NCBI GenBank assembly: GCA_904063045.1
Contig: CAJFCJ010000026.1
Location: 1-64,000, forward strand
Length of the DNA: 64,000 nucleotides
Reading direction: 5' to 3'
From: Dimorphilus gyrociliatus
Taxonomy: Eukaryota; Annelida; Polychaeta; Dinophilidae
Both the position numbers and the translations under genes were made by a program. Positions within the stretch are counted from its first letter, which is position 1, and the number at the start of each line of letters is the position of its first letter. The notes below the pieces were generated by a model. The model ran no database searches, had not been told where the DNA came from, and was given only the letters and a program-made list of their open reading frames with translations. Shown here one piece after another: positions 22,401-35,850 of this stretch.

Positions 22401-24244
22401 ATCTCCAGTTTTGGTTCGAGATACATCTTCGGGTTTGGTTCCGGACTTGTCTCCAGTTGTTGCTCCGTCGATAGCTATGGCATCCGATTTGGCTTCAGCT
22501 TTGACTACGGCTTCGGCTATGGCCACGGTTATGTCTTCGTCTGCAGCTACGGCTTTGGCTTCGGCTACAGCTACGGCTACGGCTACAGCTACGGCTACAG
22601 CTACAGCTACAGCAATGGCTGTGAACTCTGCTTCGGGTTCAGTTACAACTAAATCTTCGACCATGACTAGATCTATTTCTTCGTTTGGAAAAAATTCTCA
22701 GGTACATTTAATATAAGAGTAAGGAGTAGTTAAACCACAATTCGATCTTTAAGAAACACTTAAAACAATAAATCACTTCCAATTTGAACTTGTAAAAGTT
22801 TCTGGAACAAACCTTATAGAAAAATAATGATAGTCTTTTTAATGATTATTTAAAGATAAGAGAGAATTTGACATCCTTCACTTGAAACAGCAGCTTGAAA
22901 TGAGATTAAAGCTCGCTAATTACTCACATTTTTTGTATTTATATAAAAATTTCCAAGACATCACAAACTCAATAGATTTTACATGGACACTTCGTTACAG
23001 ATTGAAAATGCTAACGAGGCGACCTATGCTGTTAATACTGAAAATTCTTCGAAAACTTTTCCAGAGACAACAAATATCATTAATAGACGATCGCAAACTA
23101 TTTCTGAATATCCTTCAAAGGTTATGAAAATTTCGCATTCCCAAAACCCGGAAAGCTTATCTCTACCGAATCATAGTGTTTCCACTACGATTATGTCATT
23201 AATAAATTACCCTGATGCGACCGTCGCAACTCAAGAGCAACCTAACAGAAATGGTAGGGTAGACTTATATATAGATATGATCTAAATAGATAAATACTTC
23301 AGGAAATAATATATACATAAAACAAGAAGTCCAAAGCCCCTATTGTTACCCTGGTAAAGTATCGACAGTCTCTATTCAACAAAATGAAGCTGACCGAGAT
23401 ATCTTAGGTCTATCACAAGTTCAAGAATTTAAACTACCAGATAAGAAAATTTGTTATACTTCAGGGAGCAAGCAAACACCTTATTTCAGCTCTTTCGTCC
23501 AATTCCCAAAAGTAGGGGTGGATAATCAGATACGAGAAAACGCGGAAGCGTTAATGGCTACCAGAAATAAATTAGAAACTACTCCAGATATAATCTCGAA
23601 CGAAACTAATGGAACAATACATATGCATTTTCAGTTAAATAAACCTCCGGATGCTGTGTCTTGTTCTTATTTTAGTTCTAGTTCTTGTTCTAGTTCTAAC
23701 TCTTGTCCTAGACCTAGTTCTATTGAATACCAGAACTTGTTCGACACTGAATGTAACAAACAACTACCTTGGAAAAAAAATCATCGATTCAAGCACATAG
23801 CATCCGTACCTTATAACAAGACAGCATCAGCATCAAAAAGAGTATATGCACAAACTGACATGAGTGGATCGCAATCATCATCAGTAAATTATAAATACAA
23901 CGAACCTTTTTCTTTTGGAGGAGTCCTGTCGCGGCCAATTTCTATTGAAGGTCAACATATTCAGCAAAGCACTTCCCAGATTCCACCACTGGCTCATAAT
24001 AATGCTACCCCAATAATTTCATCTATAGGCAGAGTTCCTCGAAGAGCCCACAGCAATGAACCTAGTCATTACTTTTCAGCACATATCCCAACCGTTTGTA
24101 TTCTTTAGTGCTAATGAATCATAAATAACTTGGATATTCTTACAGGAGTTTCAGTGTGTCAGTTCCGCAGAAAATGATAGAGTATCAGACCCTTCACAGC
24201 TACCCGAGAATCTCAAAGTATACGGAGAATCAAATTTCATTTGA
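19457..24244 (+). CDS. Large repetitive orphan protein built from phase-1 exon cassettes
   Basis: Exons fitted by phase: 19457-19544, 19613-19762, 19819-19896, 19953-20042, 20103-20180, 20346-20420, 20477-21055, 21116-21777, 21839-21955, 22006-22047, 22108-22701 (or 22682), 22958-23253, 23303-24093 and 24146-24244. The join into 22958 is uncertain. Early exons are all phase 1-1, and several end with Gln before the junction and resume with Gly. Regions in order: polar linker; an acidic (G/D)-(E/K)-D-S repeat; a V-P-T-S/V-P-V-S repeat of about 200 residues with few charges; a short conserved-looking core (FFEFHPIFWIHGMTT); an Asn-Ser-Glu-Asn repeat; a Gly-Arg repeat; an Ala-Thr repeat; and a Ser/Pro/Gln-rich tail. 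No signal peptide; most likely disordered and intracellular. No family recognised. The mix resembles RNA-binding or condensate proteins, which is only a guess. Confidence 0.6.
20539..20826 (+). repeat. Coding minisatellite, 12-bp units (G-E-D-S and D-K-D-S)
   Basis: Tandem 12-bp units of three types follow one another: ggtgaagactcg, ggacaaagactc-type, then ggtgaagattca. All stay in frame and encode G-E-D-S, D-K-D-S and G-E-D-S. The block-wise switch of unit sequence suggests separate expansions. Confidence 0.9.
21120..21690 (+). repeat. Degenerate coding repeat rich in V-P-T-S / V-P-V-S
   Basis: Irregular 15-30 bp units around gttcctacaagt and gttcctgtgagt encode Val-Pro-Thr-Ser and Val-Pro-Val-Ser with Ile/Met/Ala substitutions. 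The composition is mucin-like, but no secretion signal is seen in the gene. Confidence 0.8.
22158..22245 (+). repeat. Coding repeat encoding N-S-E-N
   Basis: Nine-base and 12-base variants of gagaatagt, gagaatagc and gagaataat in tandem encode Glu-Asn-Ser and Glu-Asn-Asn units. Confidence 0.85.
22292..22374 (+). repeat. Coding G-rich repeat encoding Gly-Arg
   Basis: Tandem hexamers, taggggtagggg-type then tagaggtagagg-type, encode alternating Gly and Arg (one Ala). The first half has at least five consecutive GGGG runs separated by TA on the coding strand, a G-quadruplex-capable pattern in the mRNA. Confidence 0.9.
22553..22616 (+). repeat. Coding repeat encoding Ala-Thr
   Basis: Tandem gctacg/gctaca hexamers encode alternating Ala and Thr (about ten units). 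Confidence 0.85.
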
Positions 24245-24726
24245 TGGAAGTATGAAAGTAGCGACGAAAATTTTTTGCGTAAAGAAAATATATACCTCTA
24301 GTTATTGATATAAAAATATATACATTATATTTTTTATTCAGAGTAGAAAATTAATTTTTATTTATAAAAGTCTAATCTATAAAGTAACAATTTGAACAAT
24401 TAGATTAACATTTTCAAATTTAAAAATATGCAACAATCGTAATAATTATTTGTAAATGTCATTTTTTTTACAACCACGGATTGAAAACGTATTTAATTCG
24501 AATTTATTAAAAGCAACAAAGAAATACCCGACAGCATCAAAACTTTTTAAGATGAACCCCTTATATATAGTTTTCCATTAAAAAAAATATTTTGCATAAC
24601 ATAACTAAATATACAAAACTTTAACAGGTTTTCAATGATAAACCAAAATCATTAAGTCATATATTCATTAACTGTTCGGTTGAGAGAATTGTATAAAGCA
24701 TATATAAAGTATATTCGCATCCTCTT
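24245..24726. other. Convergent intergenic spacer
   Basis: 482 bases between the stop codons of the repetitive orphan (+) and WSB (-). AT-rich 3' untranslated sequence for both; no coding exon seen. Confidence 0.5.
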
Positions 24727-27065
24727 TCAAGCAGAAGTAGAAACTACAAAATTCAAGTAATTCTTTAGTCTAAAAGGCAATGGGAGTTTGACTATATCTT
24801 CAACTGCAGTATATTTGAGAGTTGTACATCGGGATAAATGCTGCAGAGTCGGTATTTGAACAGGAGATTCAACAAACGAAACAGTTCCATAACGATCTCT
24901 AAAAAAAGAAAAAAAATTTCAATAGAGTAGTGTGAGGTGAAAATTTTATACTAATAAATTCAGTTAAGCTACACATTGTTAAAAAACAATATGTTTACGT
25001 ACCCTACGGCCAAAACTCTTCCATTCGGCGAAAAAGAGCAGCATAGTATATGACTTAAACTAGCAATCGATTGTGGTACATCAATATCACTTTCAATGTT
25101 CCAAAACCTTACATATCCATCGTCGGCTACACTAGCGACGTGAACTCCATCTTGAGAATATGATACTCCTCTGACGAAGGCATCATTTTCACCAGCAGCA
25201 TATATGGCTGATGGCATAGGGAAGAGATGACCAAAATCTCTCAGCTTGGTGGCACATTGAACATGCCAAATAATCACAGTAGAATCATAGGAAGCAGTGG
25301 CTAGAAACTGGCTATCCGGAGAGAAATGGGAAGAGACAACGTCGTGATGATGACCCTCCAATCTGGCAATTTTGTTGTAGGTTTTGCCATCAAATAGTTC
25401 AGCATACCTTGATTTACCCGTAACAGCAATGGCTGTTGCGTCTGGCGACCAGGCACAAGAATATAGCCAGCTTGGACCTTTAACCTTTATTGTTTTAAAC
25501 ATATTACCGTAGTCATTAACTTGCCAAAATTTCAAGAGGCAGTCTCGTCCACATGATAAAAGTCTCATCGATCCATCCGGGGCAAAACACAGACTTCTAA
25601 CAATATTTGTATGGTCCACCAGATCCAGGACTGCCGTAGCTGTGTCTACTTTCCATATGCGAATTCTACCAAATTGTAAACCAATAGCCAAGACAAGATC
25701 CTTCTTAATTTTATTAGAGCCAAAAGCTAATGACCATATTAAGTCACCAGCATCAATAGTAGTTTCTGACTTTCTTCGAATTATTTGGTTGTTCTCATCT
25801 GTATTATTGACATTTATCGGACAATTTTTATCATTATTCCAAGGTATCAAAGCTAGTTGGCGTTGACCCTTTGACCAAGCGAAGTAAGTACCATCATCCG
25901 ACCATGCACAACACCACGATTCTTTTCCTGCTTTCCAATTTTGAATAATTTCTACAGATCGCAGCTGGTGTATTACTTGGGCATTATCTAAATGAAAATT
26001 ACTGAGTCGTATAAAATAGTTGATACAAATGCATTAAATATACTTTTATTATAAAGCTAATGTGATAGTTTTTATCTGAATCACAAACCTGAGAGACTAG
26101 CCATTGATTAACGAATAAAATGTTCTAATTTACAAGAATTATTTAGAATTTTTCGGTTGTACGTAAAGAGCCGGTACGCGTTATACCCTGTATCGATTCA
26201 AATTGTGTGGGACGCTAGCTAGGACATCGGCTACTAGATGGCAGTGTTGTATATTTCCTAGCAGACGAAATTTTAAAAAACAAATAGTCTTTTAAATAAT
26301 CCAAGAATTAGAAGAATCTATAAAATAATATTCAAATCAATCTGTTAAATCAGTTGTTCACAGTTAAACTTTGTAAATGTGGGTTAATTTTCTAGTTAAG
26401 ATCATATCATAGTAACATAACTTGAAAAGTTAAATTATTAACGTAATTTTAATAATGATAGATAAAAAAATAATAGAGGAACCGAAACATGGCCTCGAAA
26501 AATTAATCAAACACACTAATATTTATCTTGACATATCGAGAGTTGAAGGGGTGATAATGCCTTTTTAAAATACGTCCCAGAAAAAGTTGACATTGAAGTT
26601 AGCTGAACTGACACAACAATGGATAAAAAATTAAATTGCGCACGTATCAAAAGCGATTATATATACAGTGTATATATATATATATTCTATGTTAAGAAAA
26701 TATAATATTGGATTGTGAAATATATACATGTTATAAATTACTAGTCCATTATATAAAATTAAAAAAAAGCATATGAAGCAAAAGCTGTAGCTTAAAATTG
26801 TTTTCTAATTGCATCCGTTGGTTCTATGGAATTATCTACTTTCTGTTTATATTTTACATTATAGTTTCAATGGTTAATCAGGGATTTTTAACTATTGTGT
26901 ATCCATATCATGTAAATAAAATATTCTTGTGAAATTTGTTAGCAGACTATCTTGGAATTTTCAGGAAATGTTACGAAACTTTTCGAGCTTCGATTAAAGA
27001 ACATATACTTTACCTAACTGTCTTGCGTCCGTATTTTGAGCAAATGGTCTTTTTTCTATTCCCAT
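24727..27065 (-). CDS. WSB: WD-repeat and SOCS-box protein (WSB1/2 orthologue), 402 aa
   Basis: Exons on the minus strand: 27065-27014, 25987-25003, 24898-24727, joined in phases 1 and 2. The first encodes MGIEKRPFAQNTDARQL; intron 1 is about 1 kb. The large exon carries WD repeats with typical WSB blocks (CCAWSDDGTYFAWS, VRSLCFAPDGS, LEGHHHDVVSSHFSPDS, FVRGVSYSQDGVHVAS). The last exon is a SOCS box: an elongin BC-binding LQHLSRCTTLKY and a cullin-5 type LPLP followed by LKNYLNF. Length matches vertebrate WSB2 (about 404). WSB proteins are substrate receptors of an elongin-cullin-SOCS ubiquitin ligase. The start is chosen because splice sites and phase agree and the MGIEKRP exon reads straight into the first WD block. 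WSB1 cannot be told from WSB2 here. Confidence 0.93.
26150..26260. promoter_or_regulatory. GC-richer block in WSB intron 1 with TAGATGGCAG
   Basis: A short island (gagccggtacgcgttatac ... ggctactagatggcag) inside the AT-rich first intron. TAGATGGCAG at 26235-26244 recurs in reverse orientation just upstream of GCAT. It could be an internal promoter or protein-binding site; the role is inferred. Confidence 0.35.
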
Positions 27066-27692
27066 CGGATTATCAATCACCTATTATCGATTAAGGTAGA
27101 TTCTTAGATTTATATAAAAAAAATTTGTTTACGATTAGCAGAAACGACGTGTCGTCTCCAAAAGGTAATCGATAGGTCCTTGACTGGTTTGAACCGCTTT
27201 TAGAGGATGTTTCAGTATTTATAACTGTTTTCGAATTTGGAAAATTTTTCAAATATTTATTTTTTTATTTTATTATAAAAAGCCAAAAAATGTTTCTCAC
27301 ATTTGCTTCAACATTATTTCAAAAGAAGTTCAATTTTTTTTTAATTTTTTTCAGCCAATTACCATTTAGATGACATAAAAGTATGGGTGCGGGAACTTAA
27401 GAAAAACAATACAATATTGATATTTTCCACATTTTTTCTATGTTTTATAATTAATAGTAAAAAAATACGACTTTTGAAATCATAATTTGTTATTTAGTTA
27501 TACTTGCTCAACGAAAAGTCCAATGTCTGTTGTTTAGTGTTGTTAACAAGTATAGAAGCTAAACGATGATTGGCTACGGCACGCAAATTTTTCTGTGACG
27601 TCATAGTCTGAAGAAATTAGTTCAATGTCCGGTGGGGTATTCCAATTTTGTGTCAGCATTTAAAATTGTTATTTACGTCGCACAAAATAACA
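27066..27692. promoter_or_regulatory. Shared divergent promoter region of WSB and S6 kinase
   Basis: 627 bases separate the divergent start codons. Near the S6K end is ttttctgtgacgtcatagtc (TGACGTCA at 27595-27602, a perfect CRE palindrome). The rest is AT-rich with homopolymers. A bidirectional promoter is the simplest reading. Confidence 0.5.
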
Positions 27693-31380
<3,688 letters not shown>

Positions 31381-32411
31381 CACAAAAAGCCATATAAACC
31401 GCATCTCCCGCTTCTAGAACTATGATTTTCATGTATTTTTTTACACAGTGGTTCTTTGAACTTCTGAACGCATCGGTGCTTTTATATTGACTTTTAATTC
31501 GACGATCTATGCAGCAGAAAATTCATTTTAGAATCGAGAGATTGACAGTTATGCTGGGTATTGTGATATTATGTGCATTTTGTAAACATTGAATCGTACA
31601 GTATTCGTATTTTAACCCTTCAAAATGCTAAATAATTAACGAGAAACTATTTGTTTGTTTTTGTTTTAAAGACGATTTTTATTTTATACTTACTAATTAT
31701 TGACAGCGATATCCCCCTCTTCTATGCTTAAAATACCCTGAATAGCCAAGTCAGATTGATGCTTTGTTCCGCAAAAAAAAAACACACCACGGCGAATAAT
31801 AAGATCAACGTTATTTATCTTGGAAAAAACTGCAAAATCTTAATATCTTTGCAGTGTTGCTGTAGGACGTACGGAGGAACCAGCTACTGTCTTCTATCCG
31901 ACAACGTCAAAGAAACGTTCGCATCCTCGCTGGTTGGAAAGTTCTTTCTTACGAAAGCTATTCTGATTCCAATATGTTTTTTTTTATTATTTAATTAATT
32001 TTATGTTCATTATTAATATTGTTATTTCACTGATCAAGCATTTTTTTGGTAGACTAGCTTTTAAGATAAAATGTCAAAGTGTTTATATATATATTGTATA
32101 TATATGTAAGCAGTTGCATTGAAAAATGGTTTTTTTTTTTTTGTTACTATATCTCCTTCGGCTGATTAATTTCATTCAAGTTAACTATTTCTCTTAATTT
32201 TTTCTCTTCATGTGTGATAAACGCTATAAAAGAATTGTTACATGTGCGATATATACAATGTATATACAGGACATATGAATATTTAAATAGTAAAATATAC
32301 AAACAATAATATTTATTTTTATTGTTATTATAACAAAAGTAATAAATATTAATCTCAAAAATGAAAACTGTACGGTTATCAATTATTTGAGGAGAATTAT
32401 TTTACTCTGTC
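31381..32411. other. Convergent spacer between S6K and TIR-HEAT A
   Basis: About 1 kb of 3' untranslated and intergenic DNA. A GC-richer patch around 31850-31940 follows a tctttgcag acceptor-like site but shows no frame continuing the S6K protein. No gene supported. Confidence 0.45.
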
Positions 32412-34195
32412 TTACTCTTCGGTTAGAGTACGAATCTCTTGGGCTAAAATGTTTGTTATTCTCATGGCTTCTTCGGCATCTTCGCCTCCTATTTCTTTGA
32501 GTGCGTAGGCGGCCGCGTCTCTAACGCTAGAGATAAAATCGTTCCTCCATAAAAGGACTAGCGAAGAAATAGCTTGTTTTGCTTTAAGTCTTCCTAAAGA
32601 GAGACATCCGCTCTCTCTAACAAGTCGATCTTTGTCACTGAGACACTTTATGAGTGCTTTAATTACTTTTTCTTCATTTGAGCCTGTTTTTGCAAGTGAT
32701 ATTGCGGCAACTGTACGAACGTTATTGTCTGAATCATAGAGTAGATCAAGTAGAGCTTCCATAACTGCCTTAGAACGGAATTTTCCAAGATTTTCAATCG
32801 CTTCCACTCTAACAGTTGACTCCATATTGAAGACTTCTCTTATCGTATAGCTTTCAATAGCTTGCTCTTGTACACAAGTCCAAAAAGGACATTCCTCTTC
32901 GTTTATTGTACAAAAATCTAAAAAAAGAATACAAACGTACTGAAATTCAAAAGTTTTTTTTTAAAAGAAACTTACGATCATAATTCTCTTTTACCACTCT
33001 TCCCCCATTGTCAGCCACCTCCAATTCTCTTTTCAGTATATTTAGTAGCCACTTTTGATCTTTAGATTCTATCATATTGTTTAGTGCCTTATCTACATCC
33101 TTTAGAAAAGCTTCCTCAAATTCAGGATCCCATTTTATATAATTTCTTCCCTTGAAATTCTTTTCCCAGAAACTCTCATTTGATACTTTATTCTCATACT
33201 CCTTTGGTTCTTTATCAACCTTTATTGGTCTTATTGATGTTCTCGATGGATGTCGTCTAAGAGATGGTTGATTTTGAACTGACAAAATAACGAGTACAAA
33301 ATTAATATTCAACCTCTGACTTATTATTTATTAGCACCTGGTTCCATATGCTGGCTAGGGGCATTGAAATCTGCCACCTCAGTTTGTAGAACCGACTTAA
33401 TCTTTGAGGCAAGACTGAACAAATTACTCTCGTAATCTTCTTCTTCTAGAAATAATCGCCATTCAAAGCGAGCTAACTGCAGTTTCCTATAAGAATAAAA
33501 AAGAATGAGGAAGAGAATAAGCTTTTTCAATGAAATATTAAGACATATTGTATTATATATTATATATTATTATTGTATAAATTATATATTTATAAGAAAA
33601 TAGCCTACATGCCAACGTCCATTTTATTGAAAAGATTTCGCGGTTGTTCTAAAGCCACAGGGAAAATAGGTTTTTTTGAAATATAAGCCAAGGCAAGCTC
33701 ATCCTGACAGTATTTTGATTCGACAGTTTTTTCACTCAAAAGTGAAATAAAGCACTGTGAAAAATAAGATAAAAGAAAACTATTCTCTTCAATCCGTGTT
33801 AAACTTGTCACGGAATTGGAAAAAAAAAACAAAAATAAAAATACCGTGGCATCTAATATAGCTTGTCCAATTTTACTTAGAAAATCCATACCAGCTTTTA
33901 ATCCAGTAATGTCAGCCCAGACTGTAACTCCGTGTTCTTCGAGTCCACCTATCAAATGTAATAAAGAGGACATAATTATATTGTGAAAGATAATCATAAA
34001 GTCCAATTACAAACTTTTTAATCTCTTCATTTCTGCCATGTTTGCATGACTGTAGCTAATCATTACATTCTTAGGCTCGTCTAAGACGTCCACTCGTTTT
34101 TGTTCATTTTTCAATTCTTTATCAATTTTATCTGTGATACTGTTGGGCTCCATTTGACTTGGAGTTCTACTGCTGTCCTTAAAGCTCTTGTACAT
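32412..34195 (-). CDS. TIR-HEAT protein A, about 462 aa
   Basis: Minus-strand exons 34195-34015, 33948-33845, 33754-33609, 33486-33338, 33278-32976 and 32917-32412 join in consistent phases (1,0,2,1,1). Domains: polar N-terminus; TIR domain (NVMISYSHAN strand A, GVTVWADI, CFISLLSE, then YCQDELALAY and KPIFPVAL); a central helical segment with SFWEKNF and IKWDPEFEEAF; then three or four HEAT-type repeats (RTVAAISLAKTGS, RESGCLSLGRLKA, RDAAAYALKEIGG). The Glu in QDELALAY lines up with the catalytic Glu of NAD-cleaving TIR domains such as SARM1. No signal peptide or membrane span, so intracellular. The acceptor ttagtttcag ends one base before ATG 34195, so an upstream exon may exist. Paralogue of the divergent gene at 35851. 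Likely innate-immune or cell-death signalling, by inference. Confidence 0.8.
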
Positions 34196-34401
34196 ACTGA
34201 AACTAAGTGACATAAAGTGACTCACCTATTCCTCTTATTGATTATTCAATTGTTAACTAAAACATGGTTATATCTACAATTGGGGGAGAATGTCTAACCG
34301 ACGTTTAGAAATAAAGCATATTTCTCTATCCAGATAACAACTTTACACAAAGACAGTAAGCACCATACAAGGTAAGCATTTGATATATACCACTAGTTAT
34401 C

Positions 34402-34438
<37 letters not shown>

Positions 34439-35312
34439 GTATATAGCTGCTGTAATACAGTATAATTGTAAATTATAGTTGAAAAAGCAGTAAAAAACCA
34501 AAAATTAGATATATACCTATGCAGAATTAACTATAATTTTGATAACAGAATAATAGCTTTAGAATCTTTATTATGTCCACTTATGCTTTTTTGGATATAT
34601 TAAGTATATACATATATAATTTTATAGGCGTTGCTATTAAGGGAAATAACCTTATTTTTTTTTTAAATATTACTCATTTTCTTTGAAATCTTTTGGAAGA
34701 GAGGATAGAGTATGGTTCTAAATTTTCTTACGAACCTTTATAATTAACTATTAACTGAATATATCAAATAGAATTAGGTGTAGCAAGCGGGGATAGTTTG
34801 TTGAATCTGTTTTAGCGCGCCATTTTCGCCGTTGTTAAGTACGGAGTAAGGTGATTGATCAATAAATGACGTCATGGAAATTTCAGCAAATCGTATACTA
34901 TGAAAAAAATCACAAATGAGGATTCTCTTCCCGAAGAGTGATTGCTAGTAACACACCTAGTAGGCAAGTTGGATAATAAAAAAAAGCGGAGTCAGTCGGC
35001 ATCGGAAAAACGTAAAGTAAAAATCATTTAAAACATTCTGATAGGAATAACGTTATGTTAGAAATCAAATTAGACGCTTTTGGATTATAATTTTTAGATA
35101 TAAATATAGTGTTTTATTTTCTTATTTTGCATCGTTTTAATTGAAGAATAGAAACAAAAAAAAAATAAAACAGAAACTTTGTGGTAAATAGCAATTAAAT
35201 TCTTAATTTCATTTAATTAGACGCCTTTTAATATTTGAAAAAAAAAGTAATAAAAAAAAAACAAAAAATAGTAGGCTTTAGAATTGAAATAGTTCGAAAT
35301 GAAATTTTTAAA
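34196..35312. promoter_or_regulatory. Divergent intergenic region of the TIR-HEAT pair
   Basis: About 1.1 kb between the two head-to-head paralogues. It contains a long TA tract (34403-34437), the patch ttttagcgcgccattttcgcc at about 34810 (a palindromic gcgcgc-type core in AT-rich DNA), ataaatgacgtcatgg at about 34862 (a perfect TGACGTCA CRE) and gcggagtcagtcggcatcgg. No coding exon seen. A shared control region is plausible. Confidence 0.45.
34403..34437. repeat. (TA)n microsatellite in the TIR-HEAT intergenic region
   Basis: About 17 TA units followed by ccgtatatag. Confidence 0.85.
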
Positions 35313-35838
35313 ATGGGTTGTGCGCCTACTAAACATGTGAATATACCGAATGGGAGAAATATTAGAATAAATAGTAAGTTAAATGATGTCGTCAACGTAC
35401 CTTAATTAGAGAATTAAAGATATAAATTCAATGTTTTAATAAAAATCCATAAACTTCGATGTTGTAACTTATCAAGAGATGTAGAATATATATGACACTA
35501 AAAAATAATTCTAAATGCTCCCTCTATATCTCTCTATTCTGTCTATATATATATTTATTTTACATCCTTAAAGATAAAGCGAACGAAAAAAACAAGGCCA
35601 TAACCAAGTCAATACCTTTCGTGTACAAACTTGTTTTAAATCTATATAAAATGTTTATTGCCTTTTTCTTTCCCTATCAGTAATTGAACCAACAAGTATA
35701 GCAGATTTTAGTGAAACGCAAACTAAAACGCCTTCGTCATCTAGAAGCATTTCAAAAACAACAATAAAAGAAACGGTTAGCGAAGAAACTGATAAACCTT
35801 TGGAAGAGAAAAATTGGCCAAGAACTTTAGCTTATTAA
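35313..35838 (+). CDS. N-terminal extension of TIR-HEAT B, closed by tandem stops
   Basis: Exons 35313-35373 and 35681-35838 splice in phase 1 (donor gtaagt; acceptor ttccctatcag). They encode MGCAPTKHVNIPNGRNIRIN then IIEPTSIADFSETQTKTP, about 71 residues rich in Ser/Thr, ending TAA TAA at 35836-35841. MGC at the N-terminus fits N-myristoylation plus Cys3 palmitoylation. The frame after the two stops is the same as that of the TIR domain, whose ATG follows at 35851. IEPTSIAD resembles MEPNSITD at the corresponding place in paralogue A, so this was probably part of the TIR-HEAT protein. It could be a uORF-like independent product, a disabled N-terminus or a readthrough substrate. Confidence 0.5.
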
Positions 35839-35850
35839 TAATTAATAAAT

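Noticed and set aside
22882-23127. Alternative frame (hydrophobic/basic) over the 22958-23253 exon
   Set aside because: Composition differs from the rest of the protein and its end does not give a donor in the phase required by the 23303 exon; the Ser/Thr/Asn-rich frame does.
901-24244. Mobile-element origin of the orphan region
   Set aside because: I looked for terminal inverted or direct repeats, reverse transcriptase, transposase or integrase motifs and saw none; the many introns also argue against a recent element.
31756-31998. Open frame after the S6 kinase stop
   Set aside because: No ATG context, splice support or recognisable sequence; regarded as 3' flank.
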